A stretch of 64,000 nucleotides of DNA from Mycolicibacterium xanthum (GTDB lineage Bacteria > Actinomycetota > Actinomycetes > Mycobacteriales > Mycobacteriaceae): contig NZ_JAIFZS010000035.1 of assembly GCF_019710635.1 (NCBI RefSeq), forward strand, positions 18,934 to 82,933. Reading direction: 5' to 3'. The position numbers were made by a program, and so were the translations under genes. Positions within the stretch are counted from its first letter, which is position 1. Each line of letters starts with the position of its first letter. The notes beneath the pieces were generated by a model. It was given only the letters and a program-made list of their open reading frames with translations, was not told the DNA's origin and ran no database searches. This document shows positions 10,383 to 20,978 of this stretch, piece after piece.

Positions 10383-10970
10383 ATGGGCACCCGCTGGCAG
10401 CAGTCCGACGCACCGCGTGGGCAGGACTACGACGCGCGATGGGAGCAGCTGGCGGCCACCGGCGCCGGCGTGCACGGCGAGGCCGACCTGATCGAGTCGC
10501 TGCTCCGGTCCGCGGGCGGCACCGACGTGCTCGACGCCGGCTGCGGCACCGGCCGGGTCGCGATCGAGCTGGCCGCGCGCGGGTTCTCGGTGGTCGGCCT
10601 GGACAACGACCGCGCGATGCTCGACGCAGCCCGGGCCAAGGCGCCGCACCTGCGGTGGATCGAGGCAGACCTGGTGGACACCGACGCGCGCATCGACGGG
10701 GCCTTCGACCTGGTGGCTCTGGCGGGCAACGTGATGATCTTCCTCGACCCGGGCACCGAGGCCAACGTGGTCGCCCAACTCGCCGACCGGCTACGACCCG
10801 GCGGGTCGATGGTGGCGGGCTTTCAGCTCAGGCCCGGGCGACTGTCGCTGGAGCGCTACGACGAGCTCGCCGAAGCGGCCGGCCTGACGCTGGTGGACCG
10901 GTGGGCGACGTGGGACCGTGAGCCGTTCCACGGCGGCGACTACGCGGTGTCGGTGCACGCCCGTCGGTGA
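10383..10970 (+). CDS. Class I SAM-dependent methyltransferase
   Basis: A 195-residue Rossmann-fold methyltransferase. Motif I is VLDAGCGTGRVAIELAARG, followed by the acidic loop end GLDNDRAMLD and motif IV-like FDLVALAGNVMIFLDPG. The substrate is unknown; the small size and lack of extra domains suggest a small-molecule enzyme. The ATG at 10383 is chosen because upstream codons do not encode a plausible extension. It is transcribed against pafA and pafB and splits what is one operon in M. tuberculosis. Its 3' end is 14 bp from the pafA stop. Confidence 0.88.
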   Translation: MGTRWQQSDAPRGQDYDARWEQLAATGAGVHGEADLIESLLRSAGGTDVLDAGCGTGRVAIELAARGFSVVGLDNDRAMLDAARAKAPHLRWIEADLVDTDARIDGAFDLVALAGNVMIFLDPGTEANVVAQLADRLRPGGSMVAGFQLRPGRLSLERYDELAEAAGLTLVDRWATWDREPFHGGDYAVSVHARR

Positions 10971-10984
10971 GGGCGCCGGCCCGG

Positions 10985-12343
10985 TCACATGCTGGCGATG
11001 AGCCGCTTCACGCGCTCGTCCACCGAGCGGAACGGGTCCTTGCACAACACGGTGCGCTGCGCCTGGTCGTTGAGCTTGAGATGCACCCAGTCCACGGTGA
11101 AGTCGCGGCCGGCCTCCTGGGCCGCGCTGATGAACTCGCCGCGCAACTTGGCCCTGGTGGTCTGCGGCGGGGTGTCGACCGCGGCTTCGATCTCCTCGTC
11201 GGTGGTGATCCGGGCGGCCAGACCCTTGCGCTGCAGCAGGTCGAACACGCCCCGGCCGCGTTTGATGTCGTGATAGGCCAGGTCGAGCTGGCTGATCTTG
11301 GGGTCCGACAGCTCCATGTTGTAGCGGTCCTGGTAACGCTGGAAGAGCTTGCGCTTGATCACCCAGTCGATCTCGGTGTCGACCTTGGCGAAGTCCTGGC
11401 TCTCGACCGCGTCGAGCTGGCGCCCCCACAGGTCGACCACCTGGGTGATCTGCGGGTTCGGTTCGCGGGTCTGCAGGTACTCGACCGCGCGGGCGTAGTA
11501 CTCGCGCTGGATGTCCAGCGCACTGGCCTGCCGGCCGCCGGCCAGCCGGACCGGCCGCTTACCGGTCAGATCGTGGCTGACCTCGCGGATCGCCCGAATC
11601 GGGTTGTCCAGCGAGAAGTCCCGGAACGCGACACCGGCCTCGATCATCTCCAGGACCAGCGAGGCCGATCCCACCTTGAGCATCGTGGTGGACTCGCTCA
11701 TGTTGGAGTCGCCGACGATGACGTGCAGTCGGCGGTACTTCTCGGCGTCGGCGTGCGGTTCGTCGCGGGTGTTGATGATGGGGCGTGACCGGGTCGTCGC
11801 CGAGGAGACGCCCTCCCAGATGTGCTCGGCGCGCTGCGACAGGCAGAACGTGGCGGCCTTCGGGGTCTGCAACACCTTGCCCGCCCCGCAGATCAGCTGA
11901 CGGGTCACCAGGAACGGCAGCAACACGTCGGAGATGCGGGAGAACTCGCCGGCGCGCACGATCAGGTAGTTCTCGTGGCAGCCGTAGGAATTGCCCGCCG
12001 AGTCGGTGTTGTTCTTGAACAAATAGATGTCCCCGCCGATGCCCTCGTCGGCCAGCCGCTGCTCGGCGTCTATGAGCAGGTCCTCGAGGACCCGCTCGCC
12101 GGCCCGGTCGTGGGTGACCAACTGGGTCAGGCTGTCGCATTCGGCGGTGGCGTACTCGGGGTGGCTGCCCACGTCCAGGTACAGGCGCGCGCCGTTACGG
12201 AGGAACACGTTGCTGCTACGGCCCCACGACACCACCCGCCGGAACAGATAGCGGGCGACCTCGTCGGGACTCAACCGGCGATGGCCGTGGAACGTGCAGG
12301 TGACACCGAACTCGGTCTCGATGCCCATGATTCGTCGCTGCAC
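10985..12343 (-). CDS. pafA: Pup-protein ligase PafA
   Basis: A 452-residue ligase, the same length as M. tuberculosis PafA. It activates the C-terminal Glu of Pup with ATP and joins it to substrate lysines. The glutamine-synthetase-like active site is visible in [14 protein letters not shown] (residues 5-18), [11 protein letters not shown] and [17 protein letters not shown]. The start is the GTG at 12343 ([12 protein letters not shown]). The open frame continues upstream but runs antisense into the hydrolase gene. Divergent from the hydrolase gene with 110 bp between starts. Confidence 0.98.
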   Translation of the reverse strand: MQRRIMGIETEFGVTCTFHGHRRLSPDEVARYLFRRVVSWGRSSNVFLRNGARLYLDVGSHPEYATAECDSLTQLVTHDRAGERVLEDLLIDAEQRLADEGIGGDIYLFKNNTDSAGNSYGCHENYLIVRAGEFSRISDVLLPFLVTRQLICGAGKVLQTPKAATFCLSQRAEHIWEGVSSATTRSRPIINTRDEPHADAEKYRRLHVIVGDSNMSESTTMLKVGSASLVLEMIEAGVAFRDFSLDNPIRAIREVSHDLTGKRPVRLAGGRQASALDIQREYYARAVEYLQTREPNPQITQVVDLWGRQLDAVESQDFAKVDTEIDWVIKRKLFQRYQDRYNMELSDPKISQLDLAYHDIKRGRGVFDLLQRKGLAARITTDEEIEAAVDTPPQTTRAKLRGEFISAAQEAGRDFTVDWVHLKLNDQAQRTVLCKDPFRSVDERVKRLIASM

Positions 12344-12453
12344 CTCACCGAGCCTACTTGCTGCCCGGCCGTGACGGTGGCCGGACCACGCCCGGGACGG
12401 CCACGATCGACAAACCCCACATCGCGGGCGGGCCCGCGCGCCACAATGAGGCC

Positions 12454-13353
12454 ATGGCTTCACGGGCCTTCCGCAGCGCGCCCGTCGACGGTTTCCGGCT
12501 GACCTTCGACCGCTTCGGCACCCCCGGGGGCGGCGCCGTGGTGCTGCTGCACGGCTGGCCGGGCACCCGACACGACTACCGGGACCTGGTGCCGATACTG
12601 ACGGCGGCCGACGACGATCTCGACGTCGTCGTGCCCGACCTGAGGGGTTTCGGCGGTTCGGACAAGCACGCGGTGTCGGTGAACCACTTCTACAGCGCCT
12701 CGGCGCAGGCCGCCAGCGTGGTGGCGCTGATCCGGGAGTTGGGCCTGACCGAGGTCGTGCTGGCCGGCTACGACGTGGGCAGCCGGGTGGCGCAGAGCGT
12801 GGCCAGGATGCACCCCGACCTGGCGCGGGCGCTGGTGCTGTCGCCGCCGCTACCGGGTGCCGGCGACCGGGTGCTCGCACCACAGGCCCAGGGCGAGTTC
12901 TGGTATCAGGCCTTCCACCAGCTGCCGCTGTCGGCCGAGCTGCTCGACGGCAACGCCGACGCGGTCCGCGAATACCTGCGGCACTTCTGGAGCCACTGGT
13001 CGGGGCCCGGATTCGAGCTGAGCAGCGACGCCCTCGACGCACTGGTGTCCGACTACGCGCTGCCCGGTGCGTTCTGCGCCTCGATCGCGTGGTTCCGCGC
13101 GGGCGCCGGGACGATCACCCAGTCGCTGACCGAGTTGCCGCCCGAGCGGGCGATCAAGATCCACACCCCCACCGAGGTGCTGTGGCCCGGCCACGATCCG
13201 CTGTTCCCCCCGCAGTGGGCCGACCGGCTGGACGACTACTTCACCGACGTCCGGTTGCACATGGCCGAACGGGCGGGACACTTCGTCCCGTTGGAGTCCC
13301 CGGAGCAGTTCGCGGGTCTGGTGCTCAGCCGGGTGCGATCCGGCCCGGCGTGA
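12454..13353 (+). CDS. Alpha/beta hydrolase, epoxide-hydrolase-like
   Basis: A 299-residue alpha/beta-hydrolase. The oxyanion-hole motif is [10 protein letters not shown] (33-42), the nucleophile elbow is LAGYDVGS with Asp107, and the catalytic His is probably His276 in [12 protein letters not shown]. An Asp nucleophile after HGWPG points to epoxide hydrolases or haloalkane dehalogenases rather than esterases. A cap domain lies at about 125-215. The substrate is unknown. It sits between pafA and prcA, where M. tuberculosis has an unrelated PE/PPE-containing stretch, and its stop is 9 bp from that of prcA. Confidence 0.9.
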   Translation: MASRAFRSAPVDGFRLTFDRFGTPGGGAVVLLHGWPGTRHDYRDLVPILTAADDDLDVVVPDLRGFGGSDKHAVSVNHFYSASAQAASVVALIRELGLTEVVLAGYDVGSRVAQSVARMHPDLARALVLSPPLPGAGDRVLAPQAQGEFWYQAFHQLPLSAELLDGNADAVREYLRHFWSHWSGPGFELSSDALDALVSDYALPGAFCASIAWFRAGAGTITQSLTELPPERAIKIHTPTEVLWPGHDPLFPPQWADRLDDYFTDVRLHMAERAGHFVPLESPEQFAGLVLSRVRSGPA

Positions 13354-13362
13354 GGATGCCGG

Positions 13363-14124
13363 CTATTCGGCCGGTTTCTCCGGGTTGTCGGTGTTCTCCG
13401 GGCCATCCGGCTTCTCCGGGTTCTCCTCCGGCAGCAGCGCTTCCAGTGCGGGACCGGTGATCCGACGGAACGCCCGCCGCGGACGGTTGGCGTCGAGGAT
13501 GGCGACCTCGAGGGTGGACGGCCCGAGCGTGCGGGGCTCGGTACCGTTGCCGCCCGCGGTCAGCGCCGCCACCGCGATGGACACCGCGTCGGCCAGCGAC
13601 GCGTTCTCGGTGTAGGACTCGTTGAGCGCCGCGATGATCGGCTCGGTCGTCCCACCCATCACGACGAAGTGCGGCTCGTCGGCGATCGACCCGTCGTAGG
13701 TGATGCGGTAGAGCTCGGGCGCCTTGGTCTCGCCGTAGTGGGCGACCTCCGCCACGCACAACTCCACCTCGTACGGCTTGGCCTGCTCGGTGAAGATCGT
13801 GCCCAGTGTCTGGGCGTAGACGTTGGCCAGCTGCCGGCCGGTGACGTCGCGCCGCGAGTACGCGTATCCCTGGGTGTCGGCGAACCGGATGCCGCCGCTG
13901 CGCAGGTTGTTGAACTCGTTGAACCGGCCCACGGCCGCGAAACCGACCCGGTCGTAGAGCTCGCTGACCTTCTGCAGGGACCGCGACGGGTTCTCCGCGA
14001 CGAACAGCACACCGTCGGCGTAGGCCAGCGCGATCACGCTGCGGCCACGGGCGATGCCCTTGCGCGCGAGCTCGGAACGCTCACGCATCGCCTGCTCAGG
14101 CGAGATGAAATACGGAAAACTCAC
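13363..14124 (-). CDS. prcA: 20S proteasome alpha subunit PrcA
   Basis: A 253-residue alpha subunit that forms the outer rings of the proteasome and docks Mpa. The N-terminus [29 protein letters not shown] matches the gating tail and first helix of mycobacterial PrcA. The C-terminal tail (about 230-253) is acidic with two ENPEKP/DNPEKP-type repeats and is probably flexible. The start is GTG 14124, overlapping the prcB stop as GTGA. Ortholog of Rv2109c. Confidence 0.97.
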   Translation of the reverse strand: MSFPYFISPEQAMRERSELARKGIARGRSVIALAYADGVLFVAENPSRSLQKVSELYDRVGFAAVGRFNEFNNLRSGGIRFADTQGYAYSRRDVTGRQLANVYAQTLGTIFTEQAKPYEVELCVAEVAHYGETKAPELYRITYDGSIADEPHFVVMGGTTEPIIAALNESYTENASLADAVSIAVAALTAGGNGTEPRTLGPSTLEVAILDANRPRRAFRRITGPALEALLPEENPEKPDGPENTDNPEKPAE

Positions 14125-15035
14125 AGCTCGTCACCCCGAACAGGCGCCTCGTGCCCGAATTTGTCTGTGCGCGAACGGTTCTCGATGATCTCCCGGCATA
14201 CCGACGCGATCTGCTGCTCGGCCACCTCGACGGCGCCGTCGACGCCGATCACCACCGCGGTGGGAAAGATCCCCCGCACCAGGTCGGGGCCGCCGGTCGC
14301 GGAGTCGTCGTCGGCGGCATCGTAGAGCGCCTCGACGGCCACCCGCAGCGCCGAGTCGGCATCGGTGACCTGGGCGAAGAGCTTCTTCATCGACGATTTC
14401 GCGAAGATCGAGCCCGAGCCGACCGACTGATAGCCCTCGTCCTCGACGTTCCACCCACCGGCGGCGTCGAACGAGACGATGCGTCCGGCATCCTGCGGGT
14501 TGGGGTCGTCGAGGTCGTAGCCGGCGAGCAGCGGCAGCGCGACGAAGCCCTGCAGCGCCGCCCCGAGATTGCCACGCACCATCGTGGACAGCCGGTTCAC
14601 CTTGCCGGGGAACGTCAGTGCCACCCCCTCGAGCTTCTCGTAGTGCTCGAGCTCCACCGCGTACAGCCGGGCGAACTCGACGGCGATCGCCGCCGTGCCC
14701 GCGATGCCGGTGACCGTGTAGTCGTCGGTGATGTAGACCTTCTGGACGTCCCGGCTGGCGATCATGTGGCCCTGGGTGGCCCGCCGGTCGCCGGCCATCA
14801 CGACCCCGCCGGGATACTTCAGCGCGACGATCGTGGTGCCGTGCGGCACGGCGTCGGTCGGCACGCCGCCGGTCGCCGCGGCGCCGCCGGGGAGCAGATA
14901 CGGTGCCTGTTGCCGGAGGAAATCGGAGAATGACGAGAGATTCACGCCGCCATGGGACAAGCCCTGCGGAAGGGCGCTAAAAGCTCCGGATTGGGGGGAC
15001 GGAAGGGCCGGCTGATCGCGATGCGGCCAGGTCAC
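14121..15035 (-). CDS. prcB: 20S proteasome beta subunit PrcB
   Basis: A 304-residue precursor of the catalytic subunit. Self-cleavage before Thr67 ([13 protein letters not shown]) would remove a 66-residue propeptide and expose the N-terminal threonine nucleophile. The core matches M. tuberculosis PrcB almost throughout ([31 protein letters not shown]). The propeptide is longer than the 57 residues of M. tuberculosis. The start is GTG 15035, overlapping the pup stop as GTGA; a longer upstream reading would run through pup out of frame. Confidence 0.98.
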   Translation of the reverse strand: MTWPHRDQPALPSPQSGAFSALPQGLSHGGVNLSSFSDFLRQQAPYLLPGGAAATGGVPTDAVPHGTTIVALKYPGGVVMAGDRRATQGHMIASRDVQKVYITDDYTVTGIAGTAAIAVEFARLYAVELEHYEKLEGVALTFPGKVNRLSTMVRGNLGAALQGFVALPLLAGYDLDDPNPQDAGRIVSFDAAGGWNVEDEGYQSVGSGSIFAKSSMKKLFAQVTDADSALRVAVEALYDAADDDSATGGPDLVRGIFPTAVVIGVDGAVEVAEQQIASVCREIIENRSRTDKFGHEAPVRGDEL

Positions 15036-15226
15036 TGTCCACCCTTCTGGACGTACGCACGCACGAAGTCCTCGGCATTCTCTTCCAGGACGTCGTCGAT
15101 CTCGTCCAGCAGGTCGTCGGTGTCCTCGGCCAGCTTCTCGCGGCGCTCCTGCCCGGCGGCCGTGCTGCCGGTGAGGTCGTCGTCCTCGCCGCCCCCACCG
15201 CCGCGCTTGGTCTGCTCCTGGGCCAT
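15032..15226 (-). CDS. pup: Prokaryotic ubiquitin-like protein Pup
   Basis: A 64-residue, mostly disordered modifier. It ends ...YVQKGGQ; the terminal Gln must be deamidated by Dop to Glu before PafA can ligate it. The central helix [21 protein letters not shown] binds the Mpa coiled coil. The ATG at 15226 is preceded by AGGAGG and gives [12 protein letters not shown] as in M. tuberculosis. Order dop-pup-prcB-prcA with 4-base overlaps marks one operon. Ortholog of Rv2111c. Confidence 0.98.
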   Translation of the reverse strand: MAQEQTKRGGGGGEDDDLTGSTAAGQERREKLAEDTDDLLDEIDDVLEENAEDFVRAYVQKGGQ

Positions 15227-15332
15227 CGCTGCCTCCTGCGTGTGTATGCCCACCCGTTGCGGGCGACCGGCCGCCAGCCCGCCGGTCTCCCCACACTACC
15301 GGTCTCGGGCCATCCTGCTGGGGATGGCGCGG

Positions 15333-16841
15333 TCAGTTCGTCAACTGCTCGACGAGTTCGACCGCGCTGTCGACGGAGTCCAACAGCGCCCCGACGTGCG
15401 CCTTGCTGCCGCGCAGCGGCTCCAGCGTGGGGATGCGCACCAGTGAGTCGCCGCCCAGATCGAAGATCACCGAGTCCCAGCTGGCCGCCGCGATGTCGGC
15501 GCCGAACCGGCGCAGGCACTCGCCGCGGAAATAGGCGCGGGTGTCGGTCGGTGGGTTGTCCACCGCGTCGAGCACCTGCTGCTCGGTGACCAGCCGCTGC
15601 ATCGAACCGCGCGCCACCAGCCGGTTGTAGAGCCCCTTGTCCAGCCGAACATCGGAGTACTGCAGGTCGACCAGGTGCAGCCGCGGGGCCGACCAGCCGA
15701 GGTTCTCGCGGTGCCGGAAGCCGTCCAGCAACCGCAGCTTGGCCGGCCAGTCCAGCAGGTCCGCACACTCCATCGGATCGCGTTCGAGCAGGTCCAGGAC
15801 ATGTGCCCAGGTTTCCAGCACGCGCGACGCGCGTGGGTCGGGGTCTTTGCTGTCCACCAGCTTCGCCACCCGGTCCAGGTAGATGCGCTGCAGCGCCAGG
15901 CCGGTGAGCTCGCGTCCGTCGGCGAGCGCCACCGTGGCGCGCAACGACGGATCACGCGACAGCACGTGCACCGCGTGCACCGGCCGCGCCAGCGCCAGAT
16001 CGGACAGATCCGCGCCGATCGACGGGCCCTCCTCGATCAGGTCCAGCACCAGCGAGGTGGTTCCGAGCTTCAGGTAGGTCGAGGTCTCTGCCAGGTTCGC
16101 GTCGCCGATGATGACGTGCAGGCGCCGGTACTTGTCGGCGTCGGCGTGCGGTTCGTCGCGGGTGTTGATGATGCCACGCTTGAGCGTGGTCTCCAGACCG
16201 ACCTCGACCTCGATGTAGTCGGCGCGCTGCGAGAGCTGGAAGCCGGGCTCGTCACCGGACGGGCCGATCCCGACCCGGCCGGAGCCGACAACCACCTGGC
16301 GGGACACCAGAAACGGCGTCAGCCCGGCGATGACCGCCGAGAACGGGGTCTGGCGGCTCATCAGATAGTTCTCGTGCGAACCGTACGACGCGCCCTTGTT
16401 GTCGATGTTGTTCTTGTAGAGCTGCAGCCTGGCCGCGCCCGGCACGCTCGCGACGTGGCGCGCGGCCGCCTCCATCACGCGCTCCCCCGCCTTGTCCCAG
16501 ATCACCGCATCCATCGGATCGGTGCACTCCGGCGCCGAGTACTCGGGGTGTGCGTGGTCGACATAGAGCCGGGCGCCGTTGGTGAGGATCATGTTCGCCG
16601 CACCGACCTCGTCGGCGTCGACCACCGGCGGCGGGCCCGACGAGCGGCTCAGGTCGAAGCCCCGCGCGTCGCGCAGCGGTGACTCGACCTCGTAGTCCCA
16701 CCGGGTGCGCTTGGCGCGCTGGATCCCCGCTGCCGCCGCATAGGCCAGCACGGCCTGGGTCGACGTCAGGATCGGATTCGCGGTCGGGTCGGACGGCGAG
16801 GAGATGCCGTACTCGACCTCTGTTCCGATGATCCGTTGCAT
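15333..16841 (-). CDS. dop: Pup deamidase/depupylase Dop
   Basis: A 502-residue relative of PafA that deamidates Pup-Gln and also removes Pup from proteins. The active-site segments [12 protein letters not shown] (3-15), [11 protein letters not shown] and [17 protein letters not shown] correspond to those of PafA. Unlike PafA it has an extra loop after residue 40 rich in Arg/Asp and Pro (the Dop-loop region). The ATG at 16841 is used. It is first in the operon; the 106-nt gap before pup is the largest inside it. Ortholog of Rv2112c. Confidence 0.98.
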   Translation of the reverse strand: MQRIIGTEVEYGISSPSDPTANPILTSTQAVLAYAAAAGIQRAKRTRWDYEVESPLRDARGFDLSRSSGPPPVVDADEVGAANMILTNGARLYVDHAHPEYSAPECTDPMDAVIWDKAGERVMEAAARHVASVPGAARLQLYKNNIDNKGASYGSHENYLMSRQTPFSAVIAGLTPFLVSRQVVVGSGRVGIGPSGDEPGFQLSQRADYIEVEVGLETTLKRGIINTRDEPHADADKYRRLHVIIGDANLAETSTYLKLGTTSLVLDLIEEGPSIGADLSDLALARPVHAVHVLSRDPSLRATVALADGRELTGLALQRIYLDRVAKLVDSKDPDPRASRVLETWAHVLDLLERDPMECADLLDWPAKLRLLDGFRHRENLGWSAPRLHLVDLQYSDVRLDKGLYNRLVARGSMQRLVTEQQVLDAVDNPPTDTRAYFRGECLRRFGADIAAASWDSVIFDLGGDSLVRIPTLEPLRGSKAHVGALLDSVDSAVELVEQLTN

Positions 16842-16933
16842 GGCGACCAGCCTAAGGGGCAGGCGGTGCCACGTCCGCGCTGCCCGCCGCGAAGGCCCGC
16901 GGCGGACCGGGCCTCGTGATGAGATTGGCGACG

Positions 16934-18076
16934 ATGAACGCCAACGATCAGCGCCAGTCGGCCGAACGCTGGTTCCTGCGGCGCGGCCTGCCTGCAGTCT
17001 TGCGTCCCGGCACGCTGCTCCGGCACGTCTGGCAACGGTCGGCGCCCGCGCTGGCCGCGTTCGCGGTGATGATGGCGTTCTCGATCCTCGTCGTGGCGGT
17101 GACCGGTAAACGCACCATCGACATCGTAGGGACGCCCAACCGCACCGAATGGTTCGTTCTCGCGGTGGTCGTGCTGGTGCTGCCGACCGCCGCGGTGGCC
17201 GGCTGGCTGGTCTCGCGCGTCCACGGGAGCCGGGCCCGCACCGTCATCGTGGCGGTGTCGATCGGGGTGGCGGTGCTGGGCGCGCTCTTCGGCGGTCCCA
17301 GCCCCCGCTTCGTCGTCGACCTGCTCGCCGAAGCCGTGATCATCGGGGCGATCCTGCTGTGCACCGTGACCGGCGTCGGGGCGGTGCTGGCGTGGGCGGT
17401 GCGGATGATGTGGGAGAACCTGGCCTCGGTGGGCGGGCTGCTGGTGGGCGCACTTCCGGTGATGCTGTTGACGGTGCTGGTGTTCTTCAACGGCCCGGTG
17501 TGGACGATGGCGTCCAAGGTGACCCGCGGCCGGCTGTGGCTGGCCCTGTTGTTCCTGCTGATGGTCGCCGTCACGTTCCTGATCTCCGGCACGTTGGCGC
17601 GGGTGCGGCCGATCCTGGATCCGGCAGCCAAGCGCCCCGAGCACGCCGCGCTGTTGGCGGGGACGCCGTTCGGCGCGATGCCCGACCGGCCGCGCCGCAA
17701 GCCGCTGTCCGGCCCGGAGCGCATCAACGTGGTGTTCGTGCTCGCGATGTCGCAGATCGTGCAGGTGCTGACCGTCGCGCTGGTCACGGGTCTGCTGTTC
17801 CTGTTCTTCGGGCTGATCCTGATCAGCCCGGAGTTGCTGGCCGCGCTGACCGCCGGCGGCGCCAGCGACGGCCATTTCCTGGGCATGACACTGCCGATCC
17901 CGCAGGCCCTGATCCAGGTCGCGATGTTCCTGACCGCGCTGACCTTCATGTACCTGGCGGCGCGCGCGGGCGGTGACAAGGAGTACCGCGCGCAGTACCT
18001 GGACCCGCTCATCGATGACCTGCTGCTGACCCTGGTGGCCCGGGACCGGTACCGCGCGGCCACGGCCGCCACATGA
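16934..18076 (+). CDS. Polytopic membrane protein, Rv2113-like, copy 1
   Basis: About 380 residues with several predicted membrane helices (for example [18 protein letters not shown] and [20 protein letters not shown]). It begins with a cytoplasmic signature [11 protein letters not shown] and has a conserved loop [11 protein letters not shown]...[13 protein letters not shown] before the last helices. No catalytic motif is seen and the function is unknown; position matches Rv2113 of M. tuberculosis. GTG 16916 and ATG 16919 are alternative starts; 16934 is chosen by alignment with the downstream paralog. Its stop overlaps the next start as ATGA. Confidence 0.85.
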   Translation: MNANDQRQSAERWFLRRGLPAVLRPGTLLRHVWQRSAPALAAFAVMMAFSILVVAVTGKRTIDIVGTPNRTEWFVLAVVVLVLPTAAVAGWLVSRVHGSRARTVIVAVSIGVAVLGALFGGPSPRFVVDLLAEAVIIGAILLCTVTGVGAVLAWAVRMMWENLASVGGLLVGALPVMLLTVLVFFNGPVWTMASKVTRGRLWLALLFLLMVAVTFLISGTLARVRPILDPAAKRPEHAALLAGTPFGAMPDRPRRKPLSGPERINVVFVLAMSQIVQVLTVALVTGLLFLFFGLILISPELLAALTAGGASDGHFLGMTLPIPQALIQVAMFLTALTFMYLAARAGGDKEYRAQYLDPLIDDLLLTLVARDRYRAATAAT

Positions 18077-19239
18077 CCGACTCGGCCGGGGCTGCGCGGG
18101 CGATCCACGAGTGGTTCCTGCGTCGCGGGCTGCCGCTGGTGCTGACCCGTCGGGTGCGCTCGCGCGCGCTGATCGCCCGGTCGGCTCCGGCGGTGGCCGG
18201 TGTCGGGGTGCTCACCGTGGTCACGCTGCTGCTGGCCGACTGGACCGGCGAGGACCCCGATGCCGCGTACATCGCGCGGCTGGCGATCGTCGCGGTGGCG
18301 CTGGCCGCCGCCCCATCCGTGCTGCACACGCTGCACCGGCGCGGCACCGCGGCCTCCGAGGCCGGCCGGCGGACCGCCGCGCTGGCCGTGATGGGGATCT
18401 TCGTGCTGCTGGTCCCGGTGATCTCGGAGGGGTGGTCGGCCGAGGCGCTGGCCGAGGTGCCGGTGTTCCTGCTGGTCTCGCTGGCCACGATCTGGTTGAC
18501 CTACCTCGGCTTCGGGTCCATCGCGCTGTGGGCGTTCCGGTTCGCCTGGGCGCAGCTGGGCGCGCTGGGCACGCTGATGAGCCGGGCGCTGCCGCTGTTG
18601 ATGCTCACCGTGGTGGTCTACTTCACCGGGGAGCTGTGGCAGCTGGCCGCCCGGATGACCCGGGAACGGCTCTGGCAGACAATAGGATTCCTCGCCCTGG
18701 TGGCGGTGGTGTTCATGATCGCCACCATTCGCGACGAGGTCAGCGCACTGCGCCAGGACCGTTCGGAGCAGTCGGATCCGGCCGCGCTGCTGGCCGGCAC
18801 GCCGCTGGCCTCCGCGGGTGCGGCACCGGTGTCCCGCAGCCCGTTGTCGCTGGCCGAGCAGACCAACGTGGTCGCCGTGATGGTCGTCGCGCAGGCCATC
18901 CAGGTCGTGCTGTTCACCGCGGGCCTGTTCGTGTTCTTCCTGGCGCTGGGCATCATCGCGGTTCCCGATGACGTGACGGTGCTGTGGTCGGGCGAACAGT
19001 CCTGCCCGGTCGGTGAGCCACCCTGTGCGGGAACGTGGTTCGGCATCCACATCCCCATTCCACAGACCGTGGTGCACATCTCGTTGTTCGTCGCCGTGCT
19101 CTCCGGCCTCTATTTCACGGTCAGCACCAGCGTCGACCCGTTGTACCGGCAGCGGTTCTTCGACCCGCTCATCGCCGATGTGGCGGTCAGCCTGGCCGGC
19201 CGGGACGCCTATCTGGAGCTCGAACATCGCCGGTCCTGA
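18073..19239 (+). CDS. Polytopic membrane protein, paralog of the preceding gene, copy 2
   Basis: A 388-residue membrane protein with the same architecture as its upstream neighbour: N-terminal [12 protein letters not shown], a central region with alternating helices, and the loop [11 protein letters not shown]...PLSLAEQTNVVAVMVVAQAIQVV. The shared ends and order show a tandem duplication followed by divergence. A short segment near residue 310 has two cysteines (QSCPVGEPPC) absent from copy 1. Function is unknown. ATGA overlap with copy 1 implies co-translation, so a hetero-oligomer is possible. Confidence 0.86.
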   Translation: MTDSAGAARAIHEWFLRRGLPLVLTRRVRSRALIARSAPAVAGVGVLTVVTLLLADWTGEDPDAAYIARLAIVAVALAAAPSVLHTLHRRGTAASEAGRRTAALAVMGIFVLLVPVISEGWSAEALAEVPVFLLVSLATIWLTYLGFGSIALWAFRFAWAQLGALGTLMSRALPLLMLTVVVYFTGELWQLAARMTRERLWQTIGFLALVAVVFMIATIRDEVSALRQDRSEQSDPAALLAGTPLASAGAAPVSRSPLSLAEQTNVVAVMVVAQAIQVVLFTAGLFVFFLALGIIAVPDDVTVLWSGEQSCPVGEPPCAGTWFGIHIPIPQTVVHISLFVAVLSGLYFTVSTSVDPLYRQRFFDPLIADVAVSLAGRDAYLELEHRRS

Positions 19240-19311
19240 GCAAGCTGGCCGCACGAAGCCGCGGCGCTCTGCCATGCTGAAGTCGTTCATCCCGCCGGGG
19301 CAGGAGTCACC

Positions 19312-20952
19312 GTGAAACATCTGCTGCCCGGCCTGACCCGCGGCAATCTGGCGCGCGAGGTGATGGCCGGCATCACGCTGCTGGCAATCGCCGTGCCGCT
19401 CAACATCGGGTACGCCCAGATCGCCGGCCTGCCACCCACCGCCGGGCTGTACGCGCTCGTCGTCCCCGCGGTGGTGTTCGCCGTGCTGGCGTCGTCGCGC
19501 CAGGTGGTTGCCGCGCCCGACGCCGCCGCAGCGGCGTTGGTCGGCTCGTCGGTGGCCGGGCTCGCCGCGGCCGGAAGCCAGCAGTACGCCGCAATGGCGG
19601 CCGCCCAGGCGGTCGTCGGCGGTCTGCTGTTCTTCGCCTTCGCGTTCTTCAAGCTCGGCTTTCTCGCCGACTTCCTCTCCAAACCCATCCTGATCGGCTT
19701 CGTCGGGGGCCTGGCCCTGGAGATCCTGCTCAGCCAGCTCGCGAAGATGCTCGGCATCAAGGTCGGAAGCCGGGTGGAGTTCTTCGAGAAGATCGTCGAG
19801 ATCATCACCCGTCTCGGCGAATTGAGCTGGTGGTCGGTCGGGGTGAGCCTGGGCGCGCTGGCCGTGTTGCTTCTCGGCCGCCGGGTGCTGCCCGCGGCCC
19901 CGTGGGCGCTCGTGGTGCTGGTCGTCGCCACGATCGCCTCGGTGGCGCTCGCGCTGCGCGACAAAGGGGTGTCGGTGCTGGGCGACGTCCCCGCCGGTGC
20001 GCCCGTCCTGCGCTGGCCGGATCTGAGCCTGACGGAGTGGATTTCGATCACACCCGCCGCGATCGCGCTGACCATGATCACCGTGGCCGAGGGGTTGCTG
20101 GTCGCGCGTTCCTACGCGGACAAGAACGGCTACAGCGTCGACGCCAACCGCGACCTGGCCGCATTCGGCGCGGCGAACGTGGCCGCGGGCCTGTCGTCGT
20201 CGTTCACCGTCGGCTCCTCGACGTCGCGCACCGCCGCCGTCGATCAGGCCGGCTCCCGCACCCAGCTGCCGTCGCTGGTGATGGCGACCGGCGCGCTGCT
20301 CCTGCTGCTGTTCGGCACCGCCCTGCTGGCCGACATCCCGTCCCCGGCGATCGGTGCGATCGTCGCGGTCGCGGTGCTGAAGCTGCTCGGAGTGGCGGAG
20401 TTCCGCGAGCTGTGGCACCAGTCGCGGTTCGAGTTCGCGGTCGGGGCCTCGTGCTTCCTCGGGGTTCTGCTGGTGGGTCCACTGGGCGGGATCATCATCG
20501 CGTTCGGGTTGTCCGTGGTAAACCTGTTGCGCCGCGCCGCCGCACCGGCGATCGACATACTGGAGGGCACCGACGATCCGTCGGTGTCGCTGACCGGTCT
20601 GACCCCGCACAACCTGGAGACCGTTCCGGGTGTCATCGTGCTGCGGTTCGCCGCTCCGATCTTCTTCGGCAACGGCTCGGTGCTGCATCAGACCGTCTGC
20701 GACGCGGTCGACGCGGCCCCCCATCCGGTGCACGCCTTCGTCCTCGACCTGGAGGGGGTGTCCGGCATCGACATCACCGGCGGTGATGCGGTCAGGAAGA
20801 CCCAGGCCTGGCTGCGCGACCGGTCCGTCACCTTCGCCTACTCCCGCGTCCGACCCGAACTGCGCGACAGCCTGGAACGGCTCGACCTGCTCGAGGGCGC
20901 ATTGGAGTTCGACACCAACCGGGCGGCCGTGGCCGCGCTGCGCCGGCCCTAG
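19312..20952 (+). CDS. SulP/SLC26-family anion transporter with STAS domain, copy 1
   Basis: A 546-residue transporter. The membrane part (about 1-410) carries the SulP signature region NIGYAQIAGLPPTAGLYALVVP. The C-terminal cytoplasmic STAS domain (about 440-546) contains AFVLDLEGVSGIDITGGDAV. Members move sulfate, bicarbonate or organic anions; the substrate cannot be read from sequence. GTG 19312 is preceded by AGGAG seven bases upstream. It lies 72 nt after the duplicated membrane proteins and 26 nt before a second SulP gene. Confidence 0.92.
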   Translation: MKHLLPGLTRGNLAREVMAGITLLAIAVPLNIGYAQIAGLPPTAGLYALVVPAVVFAVLASSRQVVAAPDAAAAALVGSSVAGLAAAGSQQYAAMAAAQAVVGGLLFFAFAFFKLGFLADFLSKPILIGFVGGLALEILLSQLAKMLGIKVGSRVEFFEKIVEIITRLGELSWWSVGVSLGALAVLLLGRRVLPAAPWALVVLVVATIASVALALRDKGVSVLGDVPAGAPVLRWPDLSLTEWISITPAAIALTMITVAEGLLVARSYADKNGYSVDANRDLAAFGAANVAAGLSSSFTVGSSTSRTAAVDQAGSRTQLPSLVMATGALLLLLFGTALLADIPSPAIGAIVAVAVLKLLGVAEFRELWHQSRFEFAVGASCFLGVLLVGPLGGIIIAFGLSVVNLLRRAAAPAIDILEGTDDPSVSLTGLTPHNLETVPGVIVLRFAAPIFFGNGSVLHQTVCDAVDAAPHPVHAFVLDLEGVSGIDITGGDAVRKTQAWLRDRSVTFAYSRVRPELRDSLERLDLLEGALEFDTNRAAVAALRRP

Positions 20953-20978
20953 CACGGCGGGCAGCTAGAGTGCCGCTG

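Noticed and set aside
16948..20955. A 1335-codon minus-strand open frame
   Set aside because: It is antisense to four well-supported membrane-protein genes and shows only Arg/Gln/His-rich low-complexity sequence; an effect of high GC.
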